Positions 24,776-34,102 of a DNA stretch of 64,000 nt are shown here, one piece after another (within the stretch, counting starts at the first letter, position 1; every line of letters starts with the position of its first letter). Below the pieces are notes generated by a model, which did no database searches, was not told the origin of the DNA, and saw only the letters and a list, made by a program, of their open reading frames with translations. Origin of the DNA: Streptomyces griseicoloratus (GTDB lineage Bacteria; Actinomycetota; Actinomycetes; Streptomycetales; Streptomycetaceae); NCBI RefSeq assembly GCF_014534645.1, contig NZ_JACVQF010000187.1, forward strand, positions 124,001 through 188,000, given 5' to 3'. Made by a program: the position numbers and the translations under genes.

Positions 24776-25021
24776 TCATTTCCCACGGCCATCCGCGAGT
24801 CCGCAGGCCGACGCGGGCACAGAACAGCACGCGGCGCAGCCCGCGGCCTGACCTCCGTCCCACCGTCGTGCCCGGCCGGCGCACGCATTCTCCGTCTCCC
24901 TGGGAGGCTCTGTCGCGGCAAGGATGCGGCGCATGATGTCGGCCCTGTTCGGCCCGGACACCGCGTACAGCACCTTGTGGCCGTCGCGGCGATCCGGCTC
25001 TGGCTTGGAGGGTAGATCCAT
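24776..25021 (-). CDS. possible small protein, 81 aa
   Basis: ATG with GGGGA close upstream. The first 50 residues look like a real protein (KVLYAVSGPNRADIMRRILA), the rest is Cys/Ala-rich and weaker. No family recognised. May be the remnant of a longer gene. Confidence 0.3.
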   Translation of the reverse strand: MDLPSKPEPDRRDGHKVLYAVSGPNRADIMRRILAATEPPRETENACAGRARRWDGGQAAGCAACCSVPASACGLADGRGK

Positions 25022-25134
25022 TATCCCCGCGCGGGCGGGTGTCTGTCACCGTTCGCCGGAATGATCTTTAACCGGACTTACGTCTCTAGGATTGCAGGCC
25101 GGACACAGAGCACGGATCCGACCGGGGAGTTTGA

Positions 25135-25641
25135 GTGGCGCACGACGTTGCCGCGCTGGCGGTGGAACTCACGGACATGGCTGCGGCCGATCACCAGTGC
25201 GCAGTCCGCGCGAACAGCGATGACCCCGCCGAGCAGCTGGCGTGGCGGCGGCTGACCGCACGGCACGGTGACCGGCTCAGCGAGATCATGGATGAGTACG
25301 GCTGGCCGACGGCGGAACTGGTCGGTGAGGAGGCCGCACGCGCGGCATGGCTGATCGCTCAGCACGCCGACCGGCAGCTCGAGGTGCAGCGTCGTGCCCT
25401 CCAGTTGATGCAGCAGGCGGTGGCGGCAGGCTCGGCCGGCCCGCGCGAGCTGGCCTTTCTGCGCGACCGCACGCTGGTCAATGAGGGCCGTAAGCAGGTC
25501 TACGGCACTCAGATCGCCGGTGTGAAGGACGGGGCACCGGTTCCGTGGCCGTGCGAAGAGCCCGAGCGCATGGACGAACTCCGTGCGGAAGTCGGCATCG
25601 AGCCCTTCGACGAGTACGTCGCCAAGTTCTCCGTGGCCTGA
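25135..25641 (+). CDS. DUF6624-like protein
   Basis: 168 aa from GTG with GGGGAG upstream. Strings EYGWPTAELVGEEAARAAWL and IAQHADRQLEVQRRALQLMQ, then FLRDRTLVNEGRKQVYGTQI and PERMDELRAEVGIEPFDEYV are those of the DUF6624 family, soluble proteins of unknown function scattered through actinobacteria. No export signal. No neighbour gives a clue. Confidence 0.75.
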   Translation: MAHDVAALAVELTDMAAADHQCAVRANSDDPAEQLAWRRLTARHGDRLSEIMDEYGWPTAELVGEEAARAAWLIAQHADRQLEVQRRALQLMQQAVAAGSAGPRELAFLRDRTLVNEGRKQVYGTQIAGVKDGAPVPWPCEEPERMDELRAEVGIEPFDEYVAKFSVA

Positions 25642-26233
25642 CGCCCCGTTCCCAGCCTCGTCCGGTGGATCATTGCCCGGGCTTCACCCGCCGCGCAGTG
25701 ATCCGCCGGACAGTCCGGCGCCACCGGCTACCTCCTCGGGAGACACTCACATCGCCGGCCCGTTGCGGTGCAGTACGCCGCACGAGCGCACCGTCGCCAC
25801 CATGCGCCGCTGCGCGGTGCGCACCTGCGGGGACACTGCCTCTGCCATCGCCCCCGCCCGCCTTCCGCCCCGGCGCCCCGGCGGGCACCGTCCGTGCTGG
25901 TCAACGACCGGCGCCACGAGGCCGTCCGGTGCGGCTTTTCCCCGGCAAGCGCCCCGCCGGTCCGGGCGTACGGTCACGGCACGGCCGGGCAGGTGGCGCC
26001 GCTGCGCGTACGTCTTCTGCTCCCGGCCGCTGCCGGTGCGTTCCCGGAGCGGGAGGCGGTTGTGCTCCGCGCGGTGCAAGGCCGGCACGAGGCGGTGGCG
26101 GCACCACGTACAGCCCCGTCGGACTCTTCGCTTTCCAGGACGCGGCCGAGGGCACCACCCGGGACCCGGGTCATAGTCTGGCGACCGTGGGCGCGGCGAT
26201 GCCCGATCCAGCCGTCGACCCTACGGTTGTGCC
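25642..26233. other. gene-poor stretch with a Cys-rich scrap
   Basis: Around 26.0-26.1 kb the plus strand reads FCSRPLPVRSRSGRRLCSAR followed by C and basic residues, like the zinc-binding tail common in actinobacterial mobile-element proteins, but no start or full frame exists. The rest shows nothing. Confidence 0.3.
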
Positions 26234-27478
26234 ATGGCGGTGATCAACGGTTGGAGGCTGGCAACGCGAGCCCGGGTCCGCGTAGTGGACGCTCTGGGCG
26301 CGGCCGTGCTGTTCGTACTGTCGGTTGTGGCTGCGTCGATCGATCCGGACCAGGACCAGTTCTTGTTGCGGTGGTCCGCCGTGGTGCTTGCGGCCGTCGG
26401 CTGCTCCGCGCTGGTGTGGCGGCGTCGCCACCCGTTCGGCGCACTCGCCGTCACCGTTGGCTGCGGCGTCGTTTTTCAGGTGCTCGGGTTTCGAGACAGC
26501 CCGCTGGTGATCAATCCGGTTCTGGTGTCGGTCTACAACATCGCGGTGCGGACCGACCGGCGTACCGCCTGGACCGCGGCCACTGCCTCGGCTGCCGTTC
26601 TGGTGGGGGCCGCCACCGTGCTCGCCTCGAAGTCGTTGCTGGACCCGGACATGGTGGCGACGGTCGCGTGGACGGCTCTGCCCGCCGCCATCGGGGACGG
26701 GGTCCGCTCCCGCCGCGCCTATGTGGCGGCCGTCGAGGAGCGGGCGGAGTACGCAGAACGCACCCGCGAGCAGGAGGCCCGGCAGCGCGTGGAGGCCGAA
26801 CGCGTCCGGATCGCACGCGAGCTGCACGACATCGTTGCGCACCACATCACCTTGATCAACGCGCAGGCAGGCGTGGCCGTCCATCTCGTGGAGCAACGGC
26901 CGGAACAAATCCTCACGGCTCTGGAGGACATCAGGGATACCAGCCGGTCCGTGCTGGACGAGCTGCGGGTGACCGTGGGCCTGCTGCGGCAGTCCGACGA
27001 TCCGGCGCAGCCACGGGACCCGATGCCAGGTCTCGCGCAGGTACCGGCTCTTCTGGCGTCGTTCGAACGCGCAGGGCTCGCGGTGAGCCAGACCCGGTGC
27101 GGCGCGGTTCGACCGCTTGAGCCGGCAGTCGACCTGGCTGCGTACCGCATCGTGCAGGAGTCCCTGACCAACGTGCGTAAGCACGCCGGGACGGACACCG
27201 CCCGGCTGTTCCTGCACTACGACCGTGAACGACTGGTGATCACCGTCGAGGACGACGGCTCGGCCAGGCCGCATCATGCCTCCTTGGGAACTGGCCTCGG
27301 GCTGATCGGGATGCGTGAGCGGGCGGTCACGATCGGAGGCAGGCTGTGTGCGGGACCGCGCCCCGAGGGCGGTTTCACCGTGACCGCGGAACTGCCGCTG
27401 CGGCCCAGCCAGGCACGGGATCGGAGAGAACGGGATCGGAGAGAAGGGCATGACGATTCGCGTACTGCTTGCCGATGA
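26234..27478 (+). CDS. two-component sensor histidine kinase (NarL/DesK type)
   Basis: 414 aa. Four to five N-terminal membrane helices (about 20-150), then a coiled segment and the dimerisation box RIARELHDIVAHH with the phospho-accepting His198. The ATPase part has N-box YRIVQESLTNVRKHAG and G-boxes VEDDGSARP and GTGLGLIGMRERA. The C-terminus overlaps the response regulator start by 29 nt, so the pair is co-translated. It probably senses envelope or membrane stress; the ligand is unknown. Confidence 0.92.
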   Translation: MAVINGWRLATRARVRVVDALGAAVLFVLSVVAASIDPDQDQFLLRWSAVVLAAVGCSALVWRRRHPFGALAVTVGCGVVFQVLGFRDSPLVINPVLVSVYNIAVRTDRRTAWTAATASAAVLVGAATVLASKSLLDPDMVATVAWTALPAAIGDGVRSRRAYVAAVEERAEYAERTREQEARQRVEAERVRIARELHDIVAHHITLINAQAGVAVHLVEQRPEQILTALEDIRDTSRSVLDELRVTVGLLRQSDDPAQPRDPMPGLAQVPALLASFERAGLAVSQTRCGAVRPLEPAVDLAAYRIVQESLTNVRKHAGTDTARLFLHYDRERLVITVEDDGSARPHHASLGTGLGLIGMRERAVTIGGRLCAGPRPEGGFTVTAELPLRPSQARDRRERDRREGHDDSRTACR

Positions 27479-28148
27479 CCAGGCCCTGCTGCGGGGTACG
27501 TTCAGGATGCTGTTCGACGCCACGGACGACATGGAGACCGTGGGCGAGGCGTCCGACGGGCGCGAGGCGGTGGAACTGGCCAGTGCACAGCACCCGGATG
27601 TGGTTCTGATGGACATCCGCATGCCCGAGATGGACGGCCTCGAAGCGACACGGCTCATCAGCGAGTCGGAGGACCTCGCCCATGTGAAGGTGCTGATTCT
27701 GACCACCTTCGAGGATGACGAGCATGTCGCCGAGGCACTGCGCGCGGGTGCGAGCGGCTTTCTCGGCAAGGGCGCGCGACCCGAAGAGCTCCTCGATGCC
27801 GTCCGCACGGTCGCAGGCGGGGAGGCGCTGTTGTCCCCGTCGGCGACGCGAGCGTTGATCACCCGGTTCCTGGCGCAGCCTGATCCGCGTCGTCCGGCAG
27901 CCGTGCACGAGCGGCTGCAGTGCCTGACGGCTCGAGAAAGCGACATCACGAGGCTCGTCGCACTGGGCCTGTCCAACGACGAGATCGCCGAGCAGCTGTT
28001 CATCAGCCCCCTGACCGCCAAGACCCACGTCAACCGGGCCATGACCAAGCTGGGCGCTCGTGACCGGGCCCAGCTCGTGGTCATCGCCTACCAGTGCGGA
28101 CTGGTCAGTCCGGCGACGGAACCGGGTCGGTCCCACATATCCGCCTAG
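27450..28148 (+). CDS. LuxR/NarL-type response regulator
   Basis: 232 aa. The receiver has the acidic pair at D9/D10, phospho-acceptor D55 (VVLMDIRMPEMDG) and conserved K107. A LuxR helix-turn-helix follows near 155-215 (LTARESDITRLVALGLSNDE, LTAKTHVNRAMTKLGARDRA). Partner of the overlapping kinase. The next gene downstream was an ABC-transporter ATPase that is now ruined, the usual target of this kind of pair. Confidence 0.92.
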   Translation: MTIRVLLADDQALLRGTFRMLFDATDDMETVGEASDGREAVELASAQHPDVVLMDIRMPEMDGLEATRLISESEDLAHVKVLILTTFEDDEHVAEALRAGASGFLGKGARPEELLDAVRTVAGGEALLSPSATRALITRFLAQPDPRRPAAVHERLQCLTARESDITRLVALGLSNDEIAEQLFISPLTAKTHVNRAMTKLGARDRAQLVVIAYQCGLVSPATEPGRSHISA

Positions 28149-28304
28149 CGGCTGCGGCGCACCCGGTTCTGTCGCCCGGTTCTGTCGCCGCGGTAGAGCG
28201 GCGGGCCGCATACCGCGGCCGTGGTAGCGGGGAATCGCTGCGCGGGGACGACGCGCCAGGGGCCGTTCCTGGGCGATGGTGGAACCCGGAACGGAGGTTT
28301 CGCC

Positions 28305-28712
28305 ATGATCGGAAAAGAAGCCCAGTGCCTGACCAGGAAGCACAGTGACAAGGCAGCCGTCGAGGATCTGTCCTTCACCGTCCGCCCCGGCACCGTGACG
28401 GGGTTCCGCAGCCCCAGCGGTCCTCACCGGACGGGTACGGTGCGGCCCCGTCATCTGACGTCCTGCGACGCGCCCCGGGATGAGCACGACTGCCTTGCCG
28501 CCGTGGCACCCCACCTGTCTCTTCTCCGCGATGCCCTGGCCCACGGCACCGGTCAGGACCAGCAGAAGCACGGCAACGGCGGAACCGTGCACGGCCACGT
28601 GCCACCGCGGCGGAACAGCGCAGCCCGCGTAGCCCTGGCCAGACAGCTCACTCTGGCCGAATGGGTCAGCAGGACCGCGAGCATCGAGCGACTTGATGGT
28701 CGTGCCGCGTGA
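28305..28712 (+). pseudogene. ABC-transporter ATPase, degenerate
   Basis: Good ribosome binding site (CGGAGG) and start, then LTRKHSDKAAVEDLSFTVRP and GTVTGF, exactly the N-terminus of a drug/daunorubicin-type ABC ATPase. Where Walker A (GPNGAGKST) should be the frame reads RSPSGPHRTGT, and from there similarity is lost; Q-loop, signature and Walker B are missing. No permease follows. Confidence 0.6.
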
Positions 28713-29390
28713 TCGGTGACCGGCGGTGCGTCGTGCGTCCTTTCCGGGGGACGCCGTGGTGCCCCGTGTTGCCGAGGACCGGGTACCGCTCACCGGGCCG
28801 ACCGCTGCTGATCTGGGTGCAGCGGTACCCGCGGTCCCTGCGGCACGAGGTGATCGACAAGCGAAAGCGGAGCCGTCGCTCGTACGCGGCTGCCCGAGTC
28901 GATCACACGGGGGTGTGCGGGATGCGGTACGGCGATGCAGTACGGCGTGGTCGTGGAGGAAAACGCGGTCGAGGTCATGGCGGAGCTGCCGCACGGCGGC
29001 GGACCGAGCCGGTGCGGTAGCCGTCCGGCAGCGCGGTCAGGGCCCGCGCGGCCGCCGCGGGCTGCGGCAGTCGCGGGGCGGGCCGGGCCCGGTTCCAGCG
29101 CCAGGCCGACCACGCGGCGGCGGCGTCGGCGAACGGGCTGGAGTGCTCCCTACCTCGACAGCCCAGGCGCCCGTACGTGAGGAGCCGTCATGCCCGACAC
29201 CACCATGCCGCTTGCCGCGATGGCCCCGGGCTCGGCCAGCAGCGCGTTCAGCTACCTCCGGCCGCCCAGGCCGACGACGTAGACGCCGCCCGCGAGTTCG
29301 TCGGCGCCGAGCCACGGATGCCCGAGCTGCTCGTCGACGTCGCCCAGCAGATGCTCACCGCGCACAGTCTTCGAGCCGTACGTCTTGTCG
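28713..29390. other. gene-free stretch
   Basis: About 680 bases with no supportable gene on either strand. Fragments such as YRCTQISSGRPGERYPVLG (minus, about 28.8 kb) could be scraps of genes but match nothing I know. Confidence 0.4.
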
Positions 29391-29560
29391 CCCAGGGATT
29401 GGGTGCTCGGTCGTGATGACGTGCAGCGTGGTGTCCTTGCCGTCGCAGGTCAGCTGGTGGTTGCTGCCCGTCTTCCGCCGGTCGGCCGGCGACGGACCGG
29501 TCGCGGCTCCCCCTCTTTCGCGCGCGTGGGAGCCGTCCACGCACGCGACGGGTCGTCGGC
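29391..29560 (-). pseudogene. IS5-family transposase, catalytic-domain fragment
   Basis: The minus strand reads VDGSHARERGGAATGPSPAD, then RRKTGSNHQLTCDGKDTTLH and VITTEHP. This is the first catalytic Asp region (V-D-S-S-H-V-R-A...G-P-S-P-V-D) of IS5-type DDE transposases. Both termini and the other two acidic residues are missing. Complements the N-terminal scrap at 3.2 kb. Confidence 0.65.
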
Positions 29561-29614
29561 GGTGCGCACCCCGAAGGCGCGATGTCCTTCGGGGCGCGCG
29601 GGAGGGGTTGCGGT

Positions 29615-30370
29615 TCAGGCGTTGTAGCCGCCGTGGGCGTCCAGGACCGCGCCCGTGACGTACGACGCGGCGGGGCTCGCCAGAAAGGCGATCGCCACGG
29701 CGATTTCTTCGGGGTGGCCCATGCGTTGCAGGGACAGCGAGCTGACCAGGGCCTTGAGGGTCTCGGGGTCCGGCCCTTCCATGCCGCCCTCCATCAGTCC
29801 GGCCTCCACGACGTTGGCCGTGATGTTCCGGGGCCCGAGGTCCCGTGCGACCCCCATGGTGTACCTCTCGATCCCTGACTTGGTCGCCGAGTAGTCGGCA
29901 AGGCCCGGGGCACCGACCCGGGAGCCCAGTCCGGAACTCACCGTGATGATGCGGCCGCCCGCGCGCAGCACGCGGGCGGCGGCCCGGATGACGGCGATCA
30001 CGCCGAGGTAGTTGGTGGCGTGCATCCGGTCCAGTGCGGCGGTGTCGGCGTCCGGGTCGTCCACCGTGCGGCCCTGCTCCACCGAGATCGCCGCGTTGTT
30101 GACGAGGATGTCCAGGCCGCCGAAGTGCGCGACCACGTCGTCGATCAGCGCCGGCGCCCGACTCATGTCCGCCTGGTCGGACTGGAAGGCTACGGCCTTC
30201 GTCCCCTTGCCGCGCACCTCGTCGACGACAGCCTGCGCCTGCTTCTCGGAGCTGACGTAGGTGAAGGCGACGTCGGCGCCCTGCTCGGCCAGCAGTCGTA
30301 CGGTCGCGGCTCCCAGTCCCCGCGACCCCCCGGTGACCAGGGCGACCTTGCCCGTGAGTGGCTTGCTCAT
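29615..30370 (-). CDS. SDR-family oxidoreductase (3-oxoacyl-ACP reductase-like)
   Basis: 251 aa; ATG with GAGGTGAG upstream. TGGSRGLG (13-20), NNAA (91-94), Ser145, Tyr160 and Lys164 (DYSATK), and the C-terminal VTGAVLDAHGGYNA typical of FabG-like enzymes. Divergent from an Rrf2 regulator, with repeated operators between them, so probably regulated by it. Substrate not identifiable. Confidence 0.9.
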   Translation of the reverse strand: MSKPLTGKVALVTGGSRGLGAATVRLLAEQGADVAFTYVSSEKQAQAVVDEVRGKGTKAVAFQSDQADMSRAPALIDDVVAHFGGLDILVNNAAISVEQGRTVDDPDADTAALDRMHATNYLGVIAVIRAAARVLRAGGRIITVSSGLGSRVGAPGLADYSATKSGIERYTMGVARDLGPRNITANVVEAGLMEGGMEGPDPETLKALVSSLSLQRMGHPEEIAVAIAFLASPAASYVTGAVLDAHGGYNA

Positions 30371-30417
30371 GCTTCTCACCTCGTTGTTTGACCTTCCCGA
30401 CAGTCGCAACGCTAATT

Positions 30418-30467
30418 GTTACGACAGCCTGTTGCAACCTTCGCTGTTACGACTGCGCTGTCGTAAC
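30418..30467. promoter_or_regulatory. operator repeats between SDR and Rrf2 genes
   Basis: GTTACGACAG (30418-30427) and its exact complement CTGTCGTAAC (30458-30467) flank a third partial copy, GTTACGAC (30446-30453). They sit in a locally AT-richer divergent promoter and are the likely binding sites of the Rrf2 protein. Confidence 0.7.
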
Positions 30468-30497
30468 ATAAAGCGTTGCGGCCGAGAGGAGGGGTTC

Positions 30498-30932
30498 ATG
30501 AGCGCCAACAGCAGGTTGACCATTGCCGCCCACGCGCTGGCCTGGATCGGCCTCTACCAGCGCCAGGGCCATGAGGTCGCCACCTCCGAGCAGATCGCGA
30601 CCAGCGCGAACACCAACCCCGTGGTGATCAGGCGGCTGCTCGGCGAGCTGCGCAGGGCCGGGCTCGTGGAGTCCCGCCGGGGCGTGGGCGCGGGCTGGTC
30701 GCTGGCGCGCGAGCTGGGGTCGATAACCCTGCTCGACGTGTACGAGGCAGTGGAGCCCGGCCCGCTGTTCGCGATGCACCGCACCACCCCGGACCAGGGA
30801 TGCGTGGTGGGTTACGGCATCCAGCCGGCGATGCAGGGCATCTACGAGGGCATCGAGAAGACCCTGAGACACGAGCTGGCCCGCGTCACGCTCGAGAACG
30901 TACTCCGGGACGTACTCGCGGCACCTCGCTAG
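30498..30932 (+). CDS. Rrf2-family transcriptional regulator
   Basis: 144 aa; ATG after GAGGAGGGG. Winged-helix start MSANSRLTIAAHALAWIGLY, with recognition region TNPVVIRRLLGELRRAGLVE and wing RGVGAGWSLARE. The family often carries three Cys for an Fe-S cluster; here only one Cys (DQGCVVG) is present, so it is not a cluster sensor of the usual kind. Controls the divergent SDR gene and itself, judging by the repeats. Confidence 0.88.
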   Translation: MSANSRLTIAAHALAWIGLYQRQGHEVATSEQIATSANTNPVVIRRLLGELRRAGLVESRRGVGAGWSLARELGSITLLDVYEAVEPGPLFAMHRTTPDQGCVVGYGIQPAMQGIYEGIEKTLRHELARVTLENVLRDVLAAPR

Positions 30933-31043
30933 TCGGCCGGTGTGAGCGCGCATGGCCCGCAGCCTTCGTACACGCTCGCGCCTGCGTGTTCTGCCTGCGC
31001 AGCATGGGCCCCGGTGTCAGTGCCCTGCGCCATAGTGCCGTCC

Positions 31044-33155
31044 ATGATCAACGAACTTGAGGCCATCGACTGGTCGTCGATGAGCCACGCATACGGTCCG
31101 GCCGACGACGTCCCGGTATGGCTGCGGGAGATGGTTTCGACGGACCCCGAGGCACGGGAGACGGCGTTCCGGAACTTCTACGGTGCGGCCCACCACCAAG
31201 GGGACGTCTACCCGTGCACCGTGGCGAGCCTGCCGTTCCTGTTCGCCCTGGCCGAGGACCCGGCAACGCCCGACCGTGCCTCAGTCGTCGAGCTGCTGCT
31301 CAGCATTGGACGTGCGTCTTCGGAGCGTGACATCGACGCCGTCTACTTCTCGCCCGACGGCACCGAGTCGAGGGCCCACGCGGATGCCGTCGCGCAGATG
31401 CGCGAGCGCGCCGACGTCTTCGTCCGCTACGCGGCTGACCCGGACCGGCTGGTGCGCCGGGCGGCGATCGAGGGCCTCGGTCTCTTTCTGGACGACGCCG
31501 ACCGCGCGCTCGGGGTACTGCGCGGCAGGCTGCCGGCCGAGCACGAAGCCGTGGAACGGCTGCTGGTCGTCCGGACGGCGGCCGACCTCGCACTTCGGCT
31601 TCCTGCCGCGCATGCCGCCGCCACGGCGTGGCTCGATGCCCTGGCCGGCGAGACGACATCGCCCCCCGACATCCGGCTGGCTGCCCTCGTCCACCGAGCC
31701 CGCTGCACCCCACAGGGCATCGGGAGCGACATCGTGCCGCAGGCGATCGAACTGCTCCGGCAGGCCACGCCCACGCCGCAACGCGCACCCGGCGACGACG
31801 CGCGCGGGGCCCGTGCCGGTGGGTGCGCGTGCACGTCGGCCTCCCCACCACCGGCGGCCCAGAACGTCCCACCGCAGATAGCCGCCGCCTTCGAGGACCT
31901 CGAACGGCACAACCGCGTCCACGCACCGACCACGTCGCTGCTGAGCGCCTTCCATGAGGTGCTGGACGCCCGCGTACCCGAGCGTACGGCTCTGCTCACC
32001 GAGCAGCTGCGCAGTTCGGACCCCGCTACCCGCTACGACGCGATCCGCATGACCCGGGACCTGATCCAGGCCTGGCGCGGTGATCACACCAGCCTCGTCC
32101 TCCTCCTCGCAGCCTGCCTGCTGCCCGAGGACCCCTACACCGCTGCCGCGGCCGCCGAGGCCCTCAGATCCCTGACCCCCGTGTCCGAACCTGCCCGGGA
32201 AGCCCTGGCCTCCTACGTCGTCACGCACCGCACGGCGCACGGCCCCAACGTGTGGGCGACGCCGCAGCCACTGCTGCGCCGAGCCCACCAGGAAGCCGTC
32301 CTGGCGCTGGCCCGCCTCGGTGACCTGCGGGCTCTGCCCAGTCTGCTGACCGCTCTGGACGACGATGCCGACGCCTGGCGCGCCCTGCAGGTCGTCGGGC
32401 ACCTGCGCCCAGCCGCCGGTGAACTCGTGCCCCGGCTGACCCGGCGCCTTGCCGACGCCGACCTCTCCCAGGAGGGGTTCGGGACGAGCGCAGACGCCCT
32501 GATCTCCGCTCTTGCCGCGCTGCGTGACCCGGCGGCCGTTCCCGCGATCACGAACGCCGTCACCGCCGCGGTCCGTCACAAGAACTGGCGCACTGCCGCC
32601 TCCGCCTTGGATGCCCTTGCCTCCTTCGGTGCCGCGGCCGCATCTGCCCTGGAAGTCGTCCGCCCGCTCGTCGACGCGGAGGACATCGGCCTCCGCACAG
32701 CCGCCACCGCCGCTCTGTGGGAGCTCGAACGCAGCCCCGAGACCGTTGTGCCGAAGTTGTACGACCTGCTCGACAGCCACCAGAACCATGCGGCGGCCGG
32801 CGTCCTCGGCCGGATCGGCCCACCCGCGGCGATGGTGCTGCCGCGCCTGAGGACCATGCTGACGGCCGACTGCGAGTGGACCCGGGTCCACGCCGCGGCC
32901 GCGCTGTGGGACATCGGCGGCGAGGCCGAGGCCCCCACTGTCGTACAGACGCTGCTTGGCGCCTGGGAGAGGAACGAGGCGACCTCCAACCACGTCGTGG
33001 CCTGCCTGAACCGCATGGGCCCAGCGGCTGCCCCTGCCCTCTCCCGGGTCCTGGCGGAACTCGCACTCTCCCGCCGCAGCGGCCGCTTCCGAGGCACCGC
33101 CGACGACGAGGAGTTGCAGGCAACCTGCCGCGCCATCGTGACTCGCCTCGCCTGA
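31044..33155 (+). CDS. HEAT-repeat protein
   Basis: 703 aa from the ATG at 31044 (MINELEAIDWSSMSHAYGPA). Repeated two-helix units of 30-40 residues run through the whole length, for example LVRRAAIEGLGLFLDDADRA and LALARLGDLRALPSLLTALD. A Pro/Cys/Ala-rich linker (about 255-275) separates two halves. No catalytic domain is visible, so it is likely a protein-interaction scaffold. The family is common in Streptomyces and uncharacterised. Confidence 0.88.
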   Translation: MINELEAIDWSSMSHAYGPADDVPVWLREMVSTDPEARETAFRNFYGAAHHQGDVYPCTVASLPFLFALAEDPATPDRASVVELLLSIGRASSERDIDAVYFSPDGTESRAHADAVAQMRERADVFVRYAADPDRLVRRAAIEGLGLFLDDADRALGVLRGRLPAEHEAVERLLVVRTAADLALRLPAAHAAATAWLDALAGETTSPPDIRLAALVHRARCTPQGIGSDIVPQAIELLRQATPTPQRAPGDDARGARAGGCACTSASPPPAAQNVPPQIAAAFEDLERHNRVHAPTTSLLSAFHEVLDARVPERTALLTEQLRSSDPATRYDAIRMTRDLIQAWRGDHTSLVLLLAACLLPEDPYTAAAAAEALRSLTPVSEPAREALASYVVTHRTAHGPNVWATPQPLLRRAHQEAVLALARLGDLRALPSLLTALDDDADAWRALQVVGHLRPAAGELVPRLTRRLADADLSQEGFGTSADALISALAALRDPAAVPAITNAVTAAVRHKNWRTAASALDALASFGAAAASALEVVRPLVDAEDIGLRTAATAALWELERSPETVVPKLYDLLDSHQNHAAAGVLGRIGPPAAMVLPRLRTMLTADCEWTRVHAAAALWDIGGEAEAPTVVQTLLGAWERNEATSNHVVACLNRMGPAAAPALSRVLAELALSRRSGRFRGTADDEELQATCRAIVTRLA

Positions 33156-33267
33156 TCCACGGAGCACCTCGTCGAATCCCCGCGGCCGGCATCCCACCGA
33201 GCCCGTATTCGGCCGGACCGGCCAGCTACAGCGCTCAGTCACAGCCCATCTTCACCGTCCACGCCGC

Positions 33268-33413
33268 AGTCGCAGCACCGCCGGGCGGATCGCGCACGAG
33301 GTCTACGACCAGGCCGCCGCCGCGCAGCAGACCGGACTCGAGATCCCGGCCAAGCGGCCGAACGGCTGGGAGCTCGACTGGAAGGATGCGACCGCCGGCC
33401 GCTGCGCCCGTCC
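33268..33413 (+). pseudogene. unidentified gene fragment
   Basis: The plus strand reads TAGRIAHEVYDQAAAAQQTG and then LEIPAKRPNGWELDWKDATA, clearly coding-like, with no start or proper end. I cannot name the parent family. It lies between the HEAT gene and a small secreted-protein gene. Confidence 0.35.
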
Positions 33414-33557
33414 CCACCCACCGCCCCGCGCCGGCCGGGCCGGCCTGTCCGGTTCCGGCTGCGGCGCCGGACGGATTGGTGGGGCAGCAGCCCCCGCTGC
33501 GTACCCCTCAGCGGGGGCTTGATCGTGTGCCCGGGAGGCGTGGCTGCTGCCCAGCGG

Positions 33558-33719
33558 TCAGTTCGCGGTCGACGCGAAGCCGGGCGGGCAACCGATCCCG
33601 AACATGAGGCAGCCGAGCGGTACGACGTCGGCGGGTTTGGCGGGGGCGGCGTTCGCCGGGCCGGCGAGGAGCCCGACGAGAGCGAAGGCACCAAGGGCCA
33701 GGGTCACGATGCGGCGCAT
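33558..33719 (-). CDS. very small secreted protein, 53 aa
   Basis: ATG with AAGGA upstream. Signal peptide MRRIVTLALGAFALVGLLAG to ANAA (residues 1-24), leaving about 29 residues ending PLGCLMFGIGCPPGFASTAN with two Cys that can pair. Size and hydrophobic Cys-bounded loop are reminiscent of short surface-active or signalling peptides, but no family is recognised. Confidence 0.6.
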   Translation of the reverse strand: MRRIVTLALGAFALVGLLAGPANAAPAKPADVVPLGCLMFGIGCPPGFASTAN

Positions 33720-34102
33720 GCTGTTCCTTGAGGGGGGTCGAGCCATTTCTGTGGCTGGGTGCTTCGCAGAGTAAGAGAGCCCTGGTGCAGACGAGGCGAG
33801 GTCGGGGATCACATCACCCGAATGGGCCGTCGCGCGCCTTCGCCGATGGCAGCGGCGTCGTTCAGCCTGCGGCCGGGCAGGGCCGCCTCTCCTGCCCGGC
33901 CGTCGCCACGGCCGTCAGGCGCCGCCGTACTGGTGGGAGGGCCGGTGCACGACGACCGGTGTGCTGGTCACGCCTCCCAGCCTGCCCCGGGGCCGGTTCG
34001 AGGGGCGAGCCGGCCGGAGGGCGGCAAGGAGTGTGCGTGCAGAAACTGAGTCCTCGTGGGGCCCTTGCGGCCGCGACGTAACCCGGAACCGGAAGGAGCC
34101 GC
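33720..34102. other. intergenic
   Basis: About 380 bases with promoters for the divergent flanking genes; I see no gene and no clear operator. Confidence 0.4.

Noticed and set aside
26171-28084. 637-aa minus-strand frame over the two-component system
   Set aside because: Covers an unambiguous kinase/regulator pair; low-complexity translation.
31281-33242. 653-aa minus-strand frame over the HEAT gene
   Set aside because: Antisense shadow caused by high GC in the third codon position; no start signal and no family.
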